42,032 nucleotides of DNA from Chitinophagales bacterium (GCA_017303475.1 JAFLBO010000042.1:1-42032); one strand, 5' to 3'. Counted from the stretch's first letter, positions 31,763-40,185 are shown. Program-made: numbers and translations. The notes: generated by a model not told the origin, from the letters alone.

Positions 31763-32692
31763 GTATTTCTTTTCAAGGTCATTTGTTAAGTTATTAAAAA
31801 CATAGTCGTGTTCTTGTCTGATGCCAAGTTCTTCCAATGGTTTCCAATAAAGTCGTGGGGTCAAAACAGAAGTATAAGTTGTAATTCTTGTCAATTTACA
31901 ACTGTTGTCGCCAACTTTGTCAAAATAGTAAATTGCTTCCTTGAAGCCAAGCCAATTTCGTCCGACAAGTTTATAGTCAATTACGTCCATTTTTAAGACT
32001 TTACCACGTTCAAGTTCTGTAATTCTCTCTACGATTGTTCCGCTACCAAAGTCGTGAGTGCTTGATTTTCCTGCTTTGAAATAGCAAGTCCTAAGTCCAC
32101 CAACTTCTTCTTTCTCCAAAACGCATTTTGTCGGAATGGGAAGGTCAAAATACATTAAATATGGTTTCTCAGCGTCTAAGGTGTCAACCGATTTAATTGC
32201 GTCATACACTTGTTCGGGTGAGTAGTCAAAGATTTGTTCAGTCCTTACTTCATTTATTACTTCTTTGTCAGTTTTTAGATAATGTTCTGTCGGTGCTGCA
32301 ATAAGAAATGGAATTAGAGGTAAAAGCAAAACTGAAAGTCTGTTTGTGTCTTTAATTTGCCTGTATCGTCTTACTAAATGCGTAATGACATAACCTAAGA
32401 AAATTAAAGGAACAACAATCGGAAGTGTCATTACGATACATAAAAGTCCTGAAAGTCCGGGAAACACCAAACAGATAAGAACGATTGCAGTTGTTATCAA
32501 TGCTCCCCAAAGTATGTATTTTTTGTTTGGCATTGCTCCCAAAGCAACTCCCAACACAATTGGTAAAAGAATAAAGATTACCCAACTGTAGTCAGCAAGT
32601 CCAAAAAGCAGAAAGGCAATTCCTGTCCCAAGAAAAATGAGTGTCAAGATAATTGATAACTGAAAACTTCTGTCTTTTAGTATTTCTTTCAT
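31754..32692 (-). CDS. Multi-pass membrane protein with SRPBCC-like domain (cassette 1)
   Basis: 312 residues. Five hydrophobic segments (about 12-30, 36-53, 59-77, 81-105, 118-133) are followed by a soluble domain (about 145-312) with the START/polyketide-cyclase pattern (VRTEQIFDYSPEQVYDAIKSVD, FGSGTIVERITELERGKVLKMDV, GFKEAIYYF). Such domains bind hydrophobic ligands. Function unknown. It is the first cassette: its ATG is 34 nt after the junction at 32727 and about 60 nt after the predicted start of the Pc-like promoter, and its stop overlaps site C5. Confidence 0.78.
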   Translation of the reverse strand: MKEILKDRSFQLSIILTLIFLGTGIAFLLFGLADYSWVIFILLPIVLGVALGAMPNKKYILWGALITTAIVLICLVFPGLSGLLCIVMTLPIVVPLIFLGYVITHLVRRYRQIKDTNRLSVLLLPLIPFLIAAPTEHYLKTDKEVINEVRTEQIFDYSPEQVYDAIKSVDTLDAEKPYLMYFDLPIPTKCVLEKEEVGGLRTCYFKAGKSSTHDFGSGTIVERITELERGKVLKMDVIDYKLVGRNWLGFKEAIYYFDKVGDNSCKLTRITTYTSVLTPRLYWKPLEELGIRQEHDYVFNNLTNDLEKKYGR

Positions 32693-32717
32693 TGTGTGTT
32701 GTGTCGTTCGTTAATAT

Positions 32718-32791
32718 GGCAGGTAACTCGTAAATATGCGAACCTTTTTGCCCGCCGGAGCAAAAATAAGGAAAAGGCCAGATTATATCAA
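32718..32791 (-). promoter_or_regulatory. attI-like junction and Pc-like promoter
   Basis: On the minus strand: TTG (32789-32791), 20-nt spacer, TATTTTTG (32761-32768), then the first cassette junction GTTACCTGCC (32727-32718). A full Bacteroidota -33/-7 match aimed into the array, about 30 bp before the insertion point: the position of the Pc promoter in integrons. Confidence 0.65.
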
Positions 32792-32865
32792 GTACAGTTC
32801 GTTTTTTTGATAAATTATTGAAAATGAACTTGTAGTGATATGGATTTTTGCTTTGAAAAGGTGCC

Positions 32866-32928
32866 GCAATACAAAATACGCACTTGTCCTTGCCAAAATG
32901 TCTAAATCGGGGCAATACAAAATGCGCA
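32866..32928. repeat. 17-bp direct repeat pair next to the junction
   Basis: GCAATACAAAATACGCA (32866-32882) and GCAATACAAAATGCGCA (32912-32928), one mismatch, 46 bp apart start to start. They lie between the ssb stop and the Pc-like promoter. Known attI sites carry integrase-binding direct repeats, so these are candidates for the same role. Confidence 0.6.
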
Positions 32929-32934
32929 GATTGG

Positions 32935-33273
32935 CTACGATTCTTTTTTGTCCAAGATCAGGATATGATCCCCAATGATTTCGGTCACATATCGTTTGAT
33001 GCCTTGCTTGTCATCGTAAGACCTTGTTTTGTTTTTTCCTTCCAGATACACCGTAGTTCCTTTCCGCAGGTACTTCTCCGCAAGGTCGGCGAGGCCACGC
33101 CACAGGATGATGCTGTGCCATTCGGTTAGGGATTGTGTTTGCCCTTTTTCGTCCTTATAGGTTTCGGTGGTCGCCAGGGAGAATTTGGCAACCTTAATGT
33201 TTCCGTTCAGCGTTTGCACCTCCGGGTCCTTGCCCAGATTGCCGATCAGCATAATTTTGTTCAAGCCTTTCAT
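32935..33273 (-). CDS. ssb: Small single-stranded DNA-binding protein
   Basis: 112 residues, one OB-fold: MKGLNKIMLIGNLGKDPEVQ, VAKFSLATTETY, TEWHSIILWRGLADLAEKYLRKGTTVYLEG, then YVTEIIGDHILILD. It lacks the Gly/Pro linker and acidic DDDIPF-like tip that recruit partner proteins in housekeeping SSBs and ends ILDKKES. It begins 21 nt after the recombinase stop and so is probably its operon partner. By its position between recombinase and first cassette junction it may protect or control folding of single-stranded att sites (inference). Confidence 0.9.
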   Translation of the reverse strand: MKGLNKIMLIGNLGKDPEVQTLNGNIKVAKFSLATTETYKDEKGQTQSLTEWHSIILWRGLADLAEKYLRKGTTVYLEGKNKTRSYDDKQGIKRYVTEIIGDHILILDKKES

Positions 33274-33294
33274 TTGGTGTTGGTTGTGACTGTG

Positions 33295-34200
33295 TTATAG
33301 TTTGTCCAGAGGGCTCTGGATGTTTTTAATCGTCTGCTTACTCACATGGGTATAACGCAAGGTAGTTTTCAGGTCGTTATGCCCCAACAGTTCCTGTATG
33401 AAACTGATGTCTGTGCCTGCCTCCAGCAGGTGGGTTGCAAAACTGTGCCGTAAGCCATGTATGCCCACTTTTTTGTTGATTTTGGCCTTCCTGAGTGCAT
33501 CCGTGAATACCTTTTGTGCGCTTCTGATGCTGTATTGATCGCCATATTGACCTTCAAACAGATATTTTTTCGGCTTATACGCCAGATAGTAGTTCCGCAA
33601 TTGCAGTAAAATGCTTTCCGGAAGGTTCACATAACGATCTTTTTTCCCTTTGGCTCTTTCTATGAATACCTGCATGTTTTTACTGTCAATATCGGTTATC
33701 TTAAGGTTGACGATTTCACTGACCCTCAAACCCATGCCGTAGCATAGTTTCAGCATGGTATTATGCTTCAGATTAGTGGTCGCTTCAAAAAGCCGTTTGA
33801 TATCCTGAGCATTAATGACTTTGGGCAAAATAGATGGTTTTTTAGGCCTGGGTATTTCAAAAAACAACTTTTCTCGCTTCAAAACCTGCTCGAAATAAAA
33901 CTTGACGGCGTTGATCCGGCTATGTAGGGTATTCTCCGACAACTTAAGTTGATTGGTGCAGTACAAAAAATAACTTCGCAACCTTTCGGCATCCAGTTCA
34001 TCAACGTTTTTGTCTTTTAAGACTTGTAAAAGTTGCGCAAACTCATTTCGATAGGTATTAATCGTGTTCCTGCTATACGATTTTAGTTGCAGTGTTTCAA
34101 CCAATCGAAGGAGCGCTGCCTGATTTACCGGATGCACCTGAAGCAAGGCAGCTTTGCCCTTGTGGGCGCCGAATTCATAGGTTACTGGAGGCGTTTTCAT
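33295..34200 (-). CDS. Tyrosine recombinase of the cassette array
   Basis: 301 residues. N-terminal SAM-like core-binding domain (about 28-110, SYSRNTINTYRNEFAQLL) and C-terminal catalytic domain with R159 (GMGLRVSE), K184 (AKGKKDR), H248-x-x-R251 (HGLRHSFATHLL), H274 (LLGHND) and Y283 (RYTHV). The end, THVSKQTIKNIQSPLDKL, resembles the GVRSPLD tail of integron integrases. But the K184-H248 interval is only 64 residues; the extra segment that IntI proteins carry there and that helps bind folded attC is missing. The gene has the same strand as the array instead of diverging from it. I read it as the enzyme of the array, related to but distinct from IntI. Confidence 0.9.
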   Translation of the reverse strand: MKTPPVTYEFGAHKGKAALLQVHPVNQAALLRLVETLQLKSYSRNTINTYRNEFAQLLQVLKDKNVDELDAERLRSYFLYCTNQLKLSENTLHSRINAVKFYFEQVLKREKLFFEIPRPKKPSILPKVINAQDIKRLFEATTNLKHNTMLKLCYGMGLRVSEIVNLKITDIDSKNMQVFIERAKGKKDRYVNLPESILLQLRNYYLAYKPKKYLFEGQYGDQYSIRSAQKVFTDALRKAKINKKVGIHGLRHSFATHLLEAGTDISFIQELLGHNDLKTTLRYTHVSKQTIKNIQSPLDKL

Positions 34201-34227
34201 TGGCTTAGGATTGTTGGAATATTTACC

Positions 34228-34258
34228 TGAAGGTACGTCTGTTTTTTTAAATAAACAA
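34228..34258 (-). promoter_or_regulatory. Candidate promoter of the recombinase-ssb operon
   Basis: Minus strand TTG (34256-34258), 20-nt spacer, TACCTTCA (34228-34235). Spacing is right but the -7 element is imperfect. Confidence 0.4.
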
Positions 34259-34269
34259 GAGGCTGGCTC

Positions 34270-35505
34270 TTAACGCTTCACAACCCTCCTAACCTCATTC
34301 CCCGCCACCACATAATACACCCCAGCCGGTAAATACCCCAGCTCCAGATACTCCGGCGCCTCGTCCAAACGCAGTATTTCCACTCCCTGTGTGTTAAACA
34401 AACGAATGCCGGCCGACTTTTCTTCCCATTGAAATTCCAGCCGGTCTGTAAATGGATTGGGAGTTATACTCCATCTGCCAACCTCATTTTCCGGCTGCTG
34501 AGTGCCTACGGTGAGCGGTACCCAGGCGCTGAAATCCACATTCCAGATTGATTCGTCTACAATGGTAACGCCATTAAAAGAAGTGCGCTCGTTGCTGATA
34601 AAGGCGCTTCGGTTGCTATGGAAACCAATGCTCTCTACCTGCCCCACCTGTAAGGCAGTGCCAAGCTCAATACGTCTTTTATTGCCGGCAAAAAACTGAT
34701 CTGTACCCGCAGGCCAATCCCACAACAGCCAACAGAATACCGTAGGGATAAACGGACGTAAATCGTATCCCACCAGGGCAATCAGTTTGCCATCAGGCGA
34801 AAGCGAGGCGCCTGTGATAAGGCCATTGCTGTTGAAACTCTCCACAATTTCGGCGGCATTGTTGGCTGTGTTGAGCCTGTAATGAACGGTATTGTTGTTT
34901 TTCCTGCTCTTGGTAAACAGATGCACCTGCCCGTTGCGCACCACCATCGCCTCGCAGTCGTACACCGAGCTGTCTTCAGGCTGGGTACTGTAATTGGTCT
35001 GATCCGTGTAGGAAAAAGGCAGGAACGACCACTCAAATTCCTGCACGGTTTCGTTACCGCTGTTGCCTATTTCCGACAGCGGCACGATGTACACACCCAG
35101 GTTTTGCCGGTCGTTGTTGTTGTTGCCAAAATCCCCAATGTACAAGGTATCGTTCCAGGCGGCAATGTCCTCCCAATCCCGGTTTTTAGCGTTTTTGAGC
35201 TCTATCAATTGTGGCAGGTTGCCATTGTCCGGGTTCACCCGGTAAAATTCCTCATCGTATCCGCTGTCATTATGTCCCCACCAGCGCGCGCCCGCAAGCG
35301 TAAGGCCGCTGATTTCCTTAATGTCGGCATCCAGTTCGGTTTTAAGGGTAGGGGAGTAGCTGGTTGTCGGGTACAGGCAGGAGCCGTCGTTGCCCGTAGC
35401 CGAGGCATTGTAGTTCAGCGCCTGCGGATCGGGGCAGCCGGGTTGAGCCGGTAACAGGGAGACAAAGGAAAACAGGAATAAAAAAGCGCTCAGAAATTGT
35501 TGCAT
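34270..35505 (-). CDS. Secreted protein with T9SS C-terminal sorting domain
   Basis: 411 residues from ATG 35505, which opens a clear signal peptide (QQFLSAFLFLFSFVSLLPAQ). After a short Cys-containing segment (PGCPDPQALNYNASATGNDGSC, a TSP3-like/calcium-binding motif) comes a beta-propeller-like region (KEISGLTLAGARWWGHNDSG, NRDWEDIAAWNDTLYIGDFGNN, ASLSPDGKLIALVGYD). The last 75 residues (ITPNPFTDRLEF, LPAGVYYVVAGNEVRRVVKR) form a type A T9SS sorting domain, so the protein is sent across the outer membrane. Function unknown. Confidence 0.85.
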   Translation of the reverse strand: MQQFLSAFLFLFSFVSLLPAQPGCPDPQALNYNASATGNDGSCLYPTTSYSPTLKTELDADIKEISGLTLAGARWWGHNDSGYDEEFYRVNPDNGNLPQLIELKNAKNRDWEDIAAWNDTLYIGDFGNNNNDRQNLGVYIVPLSEIGNSGNETVQEFEWSFLPFSYTDQTNYSTQPEDSSVYDCEAMVVRNGQVHLFTKSRKNNNTVHYRLNTANNAAEIVESFNSNGLITGASLSPDGKLIALVGYDLRPFIPTVFCWLLWDWPAGTDQFFAGNKRRIELGTALQVGQVESIGFHSNRSAFISNERTSFNGVTIVDESIWNVDFSAWVPLTVGTQQPENEVGRWSITPNPFTDRLEFQWEEKSAGIRLFNTQGVEILRLDEAPEYLELGYLPAGVYYVVAGNEVRRVVKR

Positions 35506-35593
35506 GATTGATAAAGCGATAATTGTTATTTTCAAAGGGGACACATTTTTCTGATCCAGTCAAACGGCCAGGTTGCAAAAAAAGACATGTTTC

Positions 35594-35625
35594 TTGATTC
35601 GAACGCAACCAATCAGATATCTTTC
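35594..35625 (+). promoter_or_regulatory. Candidate promoter of the sulfotransferase-like gene
   Basis: TTG (35594-35596), a 21-nt spacer, TATCTTTC (35618-35625): near consensus, about 37 nt before the ATG at 35662. Confidence 0.4.
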
Positions 35626-35661
35626 GGCGTATTGTCTCCAAATATCCGAACCTTTCGTTCT

Positions 35662-38600
35662 ATGCAAAAATTCCTGCCGCTCCTGTTTTCGCTGTTTTTC
35701 CTTTGCAGCCATGCCTTGTTCGGTCAAAAATGGGGATACGTTACCCTGGTGGCCAAGCAAAACACCAATAGTGTACAATTGCTCGATACCAATAATATGG
35801 TGGTAAAACAATGGAGCAACCTTACCGGAAACAACGGCTACTCTGCCTATCTTACCAAAGGAGGCGACCTGTGGCGAACCGTGGTAGCTACCGGAGGTTC
35901 TTTCATGGGTGGAGGCATTTGCGGCCGGATTCAGAAAGTTGCCTGGAACGGAACCCTGCTGTTTGATTACACCGTTAGCGATGCCAATCAAATTTCGCAC
36001 CACGACATCTGCCCATTACCCAATGGCAATGTGCTGCTCATTGTGTACGTGCGCAAAACCGCAGCGGAAACACAGGCCGCAGGCGCTACTGTAAACCAGG
36101 AACGCTGGTCCGAAAAGGTCATTGAACTAAAACCCACCGGCCTCAATACCGCCACCATCGTTTGGCAATGGCACCTCTGGGATCACCTGGTGCAAAACCT
36201 TTATCCCACTAAAAACAATTACCAAACGTCTATTCTGGACCATCCGGAGTTGTTGAATGTCAACTATAACAACCCGGCCAACCGCAAGGATTGGGTGCAC
36301 ATGAACGGGATTGATTACAATGCTGAACTGGATCAGATTGTGGTAAGCTCGCACTTCCTGAATGAATTATGGGTAATAGATCACAGCACCACCACCGCGG
36401 AGGCAGCTTCACACTCGGGTGGTAACTCCGGTAAAGGGGGCGATTTTCTGTACCGCTGGGGAAATCCGGCCGCTTACGGCGCCACAGGAACCACCAACTT
36501 CAACGTGGTGCACGATGCACACTGGGTACCTGCCGATTGTCCGCGCGCGGGTTGGCTCGGTGGTTTTAACAATAATGGCGTTTCCAACAGTATTTCAGCC
36601 GTGGATCTTTTCCAGCCACCCTGGGATGGCGCCCAATACACCCATACGCCCGGCCAGGCATATCTCCCGGCTACTTACGGTTACCGGCATCAGGCCAATG
36701 GTTATTCCAGCAACATGAGTTGCAGCCAGCAGCTTCCCAACGGAAATATGCTGATTTGCCTGGCCACTGCCGGCAAAATTTACGAAATCAATGCCAACGG
36801 AACCCAGATCTGGCAGTACAGCTCACCGGCCAGTTTTATTCCACAGGCATCCCGGTATTCCAGGTGTTATCTGGAAAATCCGGTGGCAACAGTCCAAACG
36901 CCAGACCCTGCCATTTGTAGTGGCGGAAGCGCACCCTTGGGCGTGTCTGCTGCTGCCACTAATGTCAATTCTTTTACCTATGCCTGGTCGCCAAACGATG
37001 GACTCTCTGCCTCAAATATTTCCAATCCGGTTGTTTCAGGCATTACAGATACCACCGTGTATACCGTAACCATTACCACGCCCGGCGGCTGCACAGCCAC
37101 AGCAACGGTTTCGGTAGAGGTGCTGCCTGGGCCTCCAGCTTTTGCTGGCCCGGATGTACAGATACAAGCCGGACAAACCACCACCCTGATAGCTGACGGT
37201 GGAATCGCCTATCAGTGGAGCACCGGCGCACAAAGCGCTGATATTCAGGTAATGCCCACCCAAACAACAACCTATACAGTAACGGTAACGGATGCCTCCG
37301 GATGCACCGCAACCGATGAAGTAACCGTTATGGTGCTTACACCAGTAGACGCAAACATCACGGCCTCAAACACGGCTTTTTGTCTGGGCGGTGCAGCTGA
37401 ATTAAGCGTTTCCGCTCAAGGTGGCACAGGAAATCTGACCTATGCCTGGAGTAGTTCGCCGGCCGGATTTAGCGCCGTAACAGCCGCCGTAACAGTAGCT
37501 CCTGTACAAACCACCAGATATTATGTGATGGTCAGCGACGGATTCAGTACTACCACAGATTCCATCGACATTGTTGTATATCCCTTGCCTCAAGCCGATG
37601 CTGGCACTGATCTCAGTATTTTCATTGGCGCCTCTGCTACCTTGCAGGCCACTGGAGGTGATACCTACCTGTGGAGCACCGGCGAAACCACGGCTACTAT
37701 TGATGTTGCTCCCCAGCAATCCAACACTTATACAGTGGTGGTCACCAATACCAACGGTTGCACTAACTCAGATGAAGTTACGGTAATTGTCATTACTTCC
37801 CTGCCACTCGATGGCACGGTAAGCGCCTCAGATTCAGTGATTTGTGTGGGAGATGTACTTCAACTATTGGCAACAGCCATCAATGGGGCCGGCGTGTACA
37901 CGTATTCCTGGACTTCATCGCCAGCCGGATTTGTGTCCAACCTGGCCAATCCGTTTGTTAATCCGGAAGAAACAACGCAGTATACCGTGGTGATTTCGGA
38001 TGGCTCGGAAGAAGTGGTGCGAACACTGACTGTTGAAGTGAATCCGCTGGAACCGCAGCCGCTTATTGTTGCCGCCGGCGATTCGCTGATGTCCAGCAGC
38101 CCTGTAAATAACCAATGGTTTTATTACGGAAATCCTATAAATCTGGCTACCAATCAGGTGTTTTATCCTGATTTGGATGGCTCCTACCAGGTGCAGGTTT
38201 TTGGCGCCAATGGTTGCCCTTCACCTTTGTCTGAGCCTTTTGAATACATGGCTATTGTTCCTTTGAGCGGGCTGGTTGCGGCTACTCAATCTGTTATTTG
38301 TATTGGAGATGTGTTGCAATTGTGGGCTTCCGGAATCAACGGATCCGGCAATTACACTTATTCCTGGTCGTCTACACCGGCCGGATTCAGTTCTCAATTG
38401 CCTAATCCTTTTGTCAATCCGGAAGAAACAACGGTCTATACAGTGCTTATCTCGGATGGATTAACCACCGTAAGTCTGCACCTGGAAATTTTGGTCAACC
38501 CACTGGAACCGCAGCCGGTGATTACCGCCACGGGAAATACGCTGAGCTCCTCCAGTCCAACCAATAACCAATGGTTCTATTATGGCAATCCTATCGATGG

Positions 38601-39420
38601 CGCTACCAATCAGGAGTTTATGCCGGATCTGGATGGTTCTTACCAGGTGCAGGTATTCGGGGCAAATGGTTGTCCTTCACCACTTTCCGAACCGTATGAA
38701 TACTTCGCGCCGCTGCCCTTGAGTGGTTTGCTGAACGCTTCTGATTCTGTGATCTGTACAGGAGAAGTTATCCAACTGACGGCATCTGGAGTAAATGGTT
38801 CGGGCAATTACACGTATTCCTGGACTTCCCAGCCGGCAGGATTTACCTCCAGCCTCGCTGATCCGTTTGTCAATCCGGAAGAAACAACGCTGTACTCTGT
38901 GGTTATTTCCGATGGTGCAAGTCAGGTGACACTTTCCATGCAGATTGTGGTGAATCCTCTGGCGCAACAACCGGTCATTACCGTTTCCGGCGATTCCCTG
39001 ATTTCCAGCAGCCCGGTGAATAACCAGTGGTTTTACTACGGAAATCCCATCGACGGCGCTGATGGTCAGGTGTTTGTACCTACCCTCGAAGGCTCCTATC
39101 AGGTGCAGGTAATTGATGCTAATGGTTGTCCGTCTGCCTTATCAGAGCCTTATGAATTTGGCCTTTCCGGCGCCCATTACCTTCTTGCCGACAGCCAATG
39201 GTGGATTGCTCCCAATCCTGCATCCAACTGGCTCTATATGGGTGGACAGGCTACACAGGGGGATATGCGCCTGGAAATTTTGGATGCCAATGGACAACTG
39301 CTCCTGCAGCAAAACCAGCCTGAGCAATTGATAATCAGCCATTTGCCCGCCGGACTTTATCTCGTTCGGTTGCAAACAGCTTCAGGATTTGGAATGAAAA
39401 AATTGGTGATCGCTCACTAA
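35662..39420 (+). CDS. Arylsulfotransferase-like protein with Ig-like repeats and T9SS tail
   Basis: 1252 residues from ATG 35662 (signal peptide QKFLPLLFSLFFLCSHALFGQ). The N-terminal domain (about 22-415) has the aryl-sulfate sulfotransferase/ASST propeller pattern: NGYSAYLTKGGDLWRTVVA, HHDICPLPNGNVLLIVY, WQWHLWDHL, KDWVHMNGIDYN and VHDAHWVP. Then come several PKD/Ig-like modules, of which the last three are near-identical tandem repeats of about 152 residues (about 714-865, 866-1017, 1018-1168). The end (WWIAPNPASNWLYM to MKKLVIAH) is a type A T9SS sorting domain. Likely a cell-surface or secreted protein; enzyme activity is uncertain because the fold also serves binding roles. Confidence 0.86.
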   Translation: MQKFLPLLFSLFFLCSHALFGQKWGYVTLVAKQNTNSVQLLDTNNMVVKQWSNLTGNNGYSAYLTKGGDLWRTVVATGGSFMGGGICGRIQKVAWNGTLLFDYTVSDANQISHHDICPLPNGNVLLIVYVRKTAAETQAAGATVNQERWSEKVIELKPTGLNTATIVWQWHLWDHLVQNLYPTKNNYQTSILDHPELLNVNYNNPANRKDWVHMNGIDYNAELDQIVVSSHFLNELWVIDHSTTTAEAASHSGGNSGKGGDFLYRWGNPAAYGATGTTNFNVVHDAHWVPADCPRAGWLGGFNNNGVSNSISAVDLFQPPWDGAQYTHTPGQAYLPATYGYRHQANGYSSNMSCSQQLPNGNMLICLATAGKIYEINANGTQIWQYSSPASFIPQASRYSRCYLENPVATVQTPDPAICSGGSAPLGVSAAATNVNSFTYAWSPNDGLSASNISNPVVSGITDTTVYTVTITTPGGCTATATVSVEVLPGPPAFAGPDVQIQAGQTTTLIADGGIAYQWSTGAQSADIQVMPTQTTTYTVTVTDASGCTATDEVTVMVLTPVDANITASNTAFCLGGAAELSVSAQGGTGNLTYAWSSSPAGFSAVTAAVTVAPVQTTRYYVMVSDGFSTTTDSIDIVVYPLPQADAGTDLSIFIGASATLQATGGDTYLWSTGETTATIDVAPQQSNTYTVVVTNTNGCTNSDEVTVIVITSLPLDGTVSASDSVICVGDVLQLLATAINGAGVYTYSWTSSPAGFVSNLANPFVNPEETTQYTVVISDGSEEVVRTLTVEVNPLEPQPLIVAAGDSLMSSSPVNNQWFYYGNPINLATNQVFYPDLDGSYQVQVFGANGCPSPLSEPFEYMAIVPLSGLVAATQSVICIGDVLQLWASGINGSGNYTYSWSSTPAGFSSQLPNPFVNPEETTVYTVLISDGLTTVSLHLEILVNPLEPQPVITATGNTLSSSSPTNNQWFYYGNPIDGATNQEFMPDLDGSYQVQVFGANGCPSPLSEPYEYFAPLPLSGLLNASDSVICTGEVIQLTASGVNGSGNYTYSWTSQPAGFTSSLADPFVNPEETTLYSVVISDGASQVTLSMQIVVNPLAQQPVITVSGDSLISSSPVNNQWFYYGNPIDGADGQVFVPTLEGSYQVQVIDANGCPSALSEPYEFGLSGAHYLLADSQWWIAPNPASNWLYMGGQATQGDMRLEILDANGQLLLQQNQPEQLIISHLPAGLYLVRLQTASGFGMKKLVIAH
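37801..39170 (+). repeat. Three tandem 456-bp coding repeats
   Basis: Near-identical units starting about 37801, 38257 and 38713 within the sulfotransferase-like gene. Each encodes an Ig-like module with the landmarks NPFVNPEETT, NQWFYYGNPI, GSYQVQV and NGCPS.LSEP. Confidence 0.85.
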
Positions 39421-39436
39421 ACCACAAAACGTAAGT

Positions 39437-40096
39437 ATGAAATTTATCGCCCCTTTACTTTGCCTGAGTACGCTGGCAAGCGCCCAGTCGTTCTATGATT
39501 TCAACCAGATCCAGGAAATACGCATCTATTTCGCTTTCAGTGATTGGGATTATCAATTGGATACGGCTAAAGCCGGTTCAGAGTCGTATCTCCTGGCCGA
39601 TTCAGTTGTGGTAAACAACAAAACACTGGAGCAATGCGGGGTGAAATACAAAGGAAACAGTTCCTACGAAGCAGGGCGGGCTAAAAATCCGCTGCATATC
39701 AAACTGGATTATGAGAAAAACGAGGATTATCAGGGATTTACAGACATCAAGCTGGGCAACGGCTGGAGCGATAATTCCATGATTCGCGAGCCACTATGTT
39801 ATGCCATATTGCGAAAGTATATGGATGCACCGCGTGGCAATTTTGCCAAAGTGTACATCAACGACAGCTTTTATGGCCTGATGAATAATGCGGAAAGCAT
39901 AGAGAAAAAATTCCTGCTGCCGCATTTTTATACCTCCCGACACACCTTTGTCAAATGCAATCCATTGTCTATAGGATCCGGCTTGAGCAATGGTCCTAAT
40001 TTGTCTTACCTGGGCACAGATGTGGCCAATTATGTCAATAAATATGAACGGCTTTGTTGCATGAACATTTTTTCTTCGGCCAAAGACGTTTGTTGA
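39437..40096 (+). pseudogene. CotH-family gene, 5' part (disrupted)
   Basis: The first 204 codons are genuine: signal peptide (KFIAPLLCLSTLASAQ) and the start of a CotH domain (VKYKGNSSYEAGRAKNPLHIKLDY, GFTDIKLGNGWSDNSMIREPLCYAILRKYMDAPRGNFAKVYIN, YGLMNNAESIEKKFL). CotH proteins are kinase-like folds, some of which phosphorylate secreted proteins. The frame then enters a 136-bp insertion at 40050 and stops after 15 foreign codons at 40096. The full gene would span 39437-41825. Confidence 0.88.
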
Positions 40097-40185
40097 TTAC
40101 TTAAATTTCATGAAAAGCTCCTCCTGTTGGAAATGTTTGGCGAAATCACGAAAAACGAAATAAAAAATGTTCATGCAACAAAGCC
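40050..40185. mobile_element. 136-bp MITE with 24-bp terminal inverted repeats
   Basis: 40050-40073 and 40162-40185 are perfect 24-bp inverted repeats starting GGCTTTGTTGCATGAACA. It is flanked by a 9-bp target duplication AATATGAAC (40041-40049 and 40186-40194). The GGCTTTGTTG end plus 9-bp duplication is like IS903/IS5-family elements. No transposase inside. Removing the element and one duplication restores the CotH frame as NKYELKSDTG. Confidence 0.93.

Larger units (their letters stand above)
25016..32727 (-). mobile_element. Integron-like gene cassette array
   Basis: Leftward array of compact units. Junctions (the G of G^TT on the minus strand) are at 32727, 31634, 30605, 29508, 27181, 26379 and, degenerate, 25016. 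Unit lengths are 1093, 1029, 1097, 2327, 802 and about 1363 bp. Each intact unit starts with 32-53 nt before its first ATG, has no consensus promoter I could find, and ends in an approximately 135-bp inverted-repeat site. The start of each unit is complementary to the first arm of its own terminal site: GTTACCTGCC, GTTGTACGAC, GTTAGCGGG, GTTAGCCA and GTTAGCGGT for the five intact units. This is the known hallmark of integron cassettes. DNA here is visibly more AT-rich than in the flanks. Confidence 0.8.

Noticed and set aside
25008..32727. CRISPR array
   Set aside because: The repeats are about 135 bp, internally paired and separated by genes of 0.8-2.3 kb, not short repeats with short unique spacers.
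33295..34200. Calling the recombinase a canonical integron integrase (IntI)
   Set aside because: The catalytic residues and SPLD-like tail fit, but the IntI-specific insertion between the catalytic Lys and HxxR box is absent and the gene is not divergent from the array.
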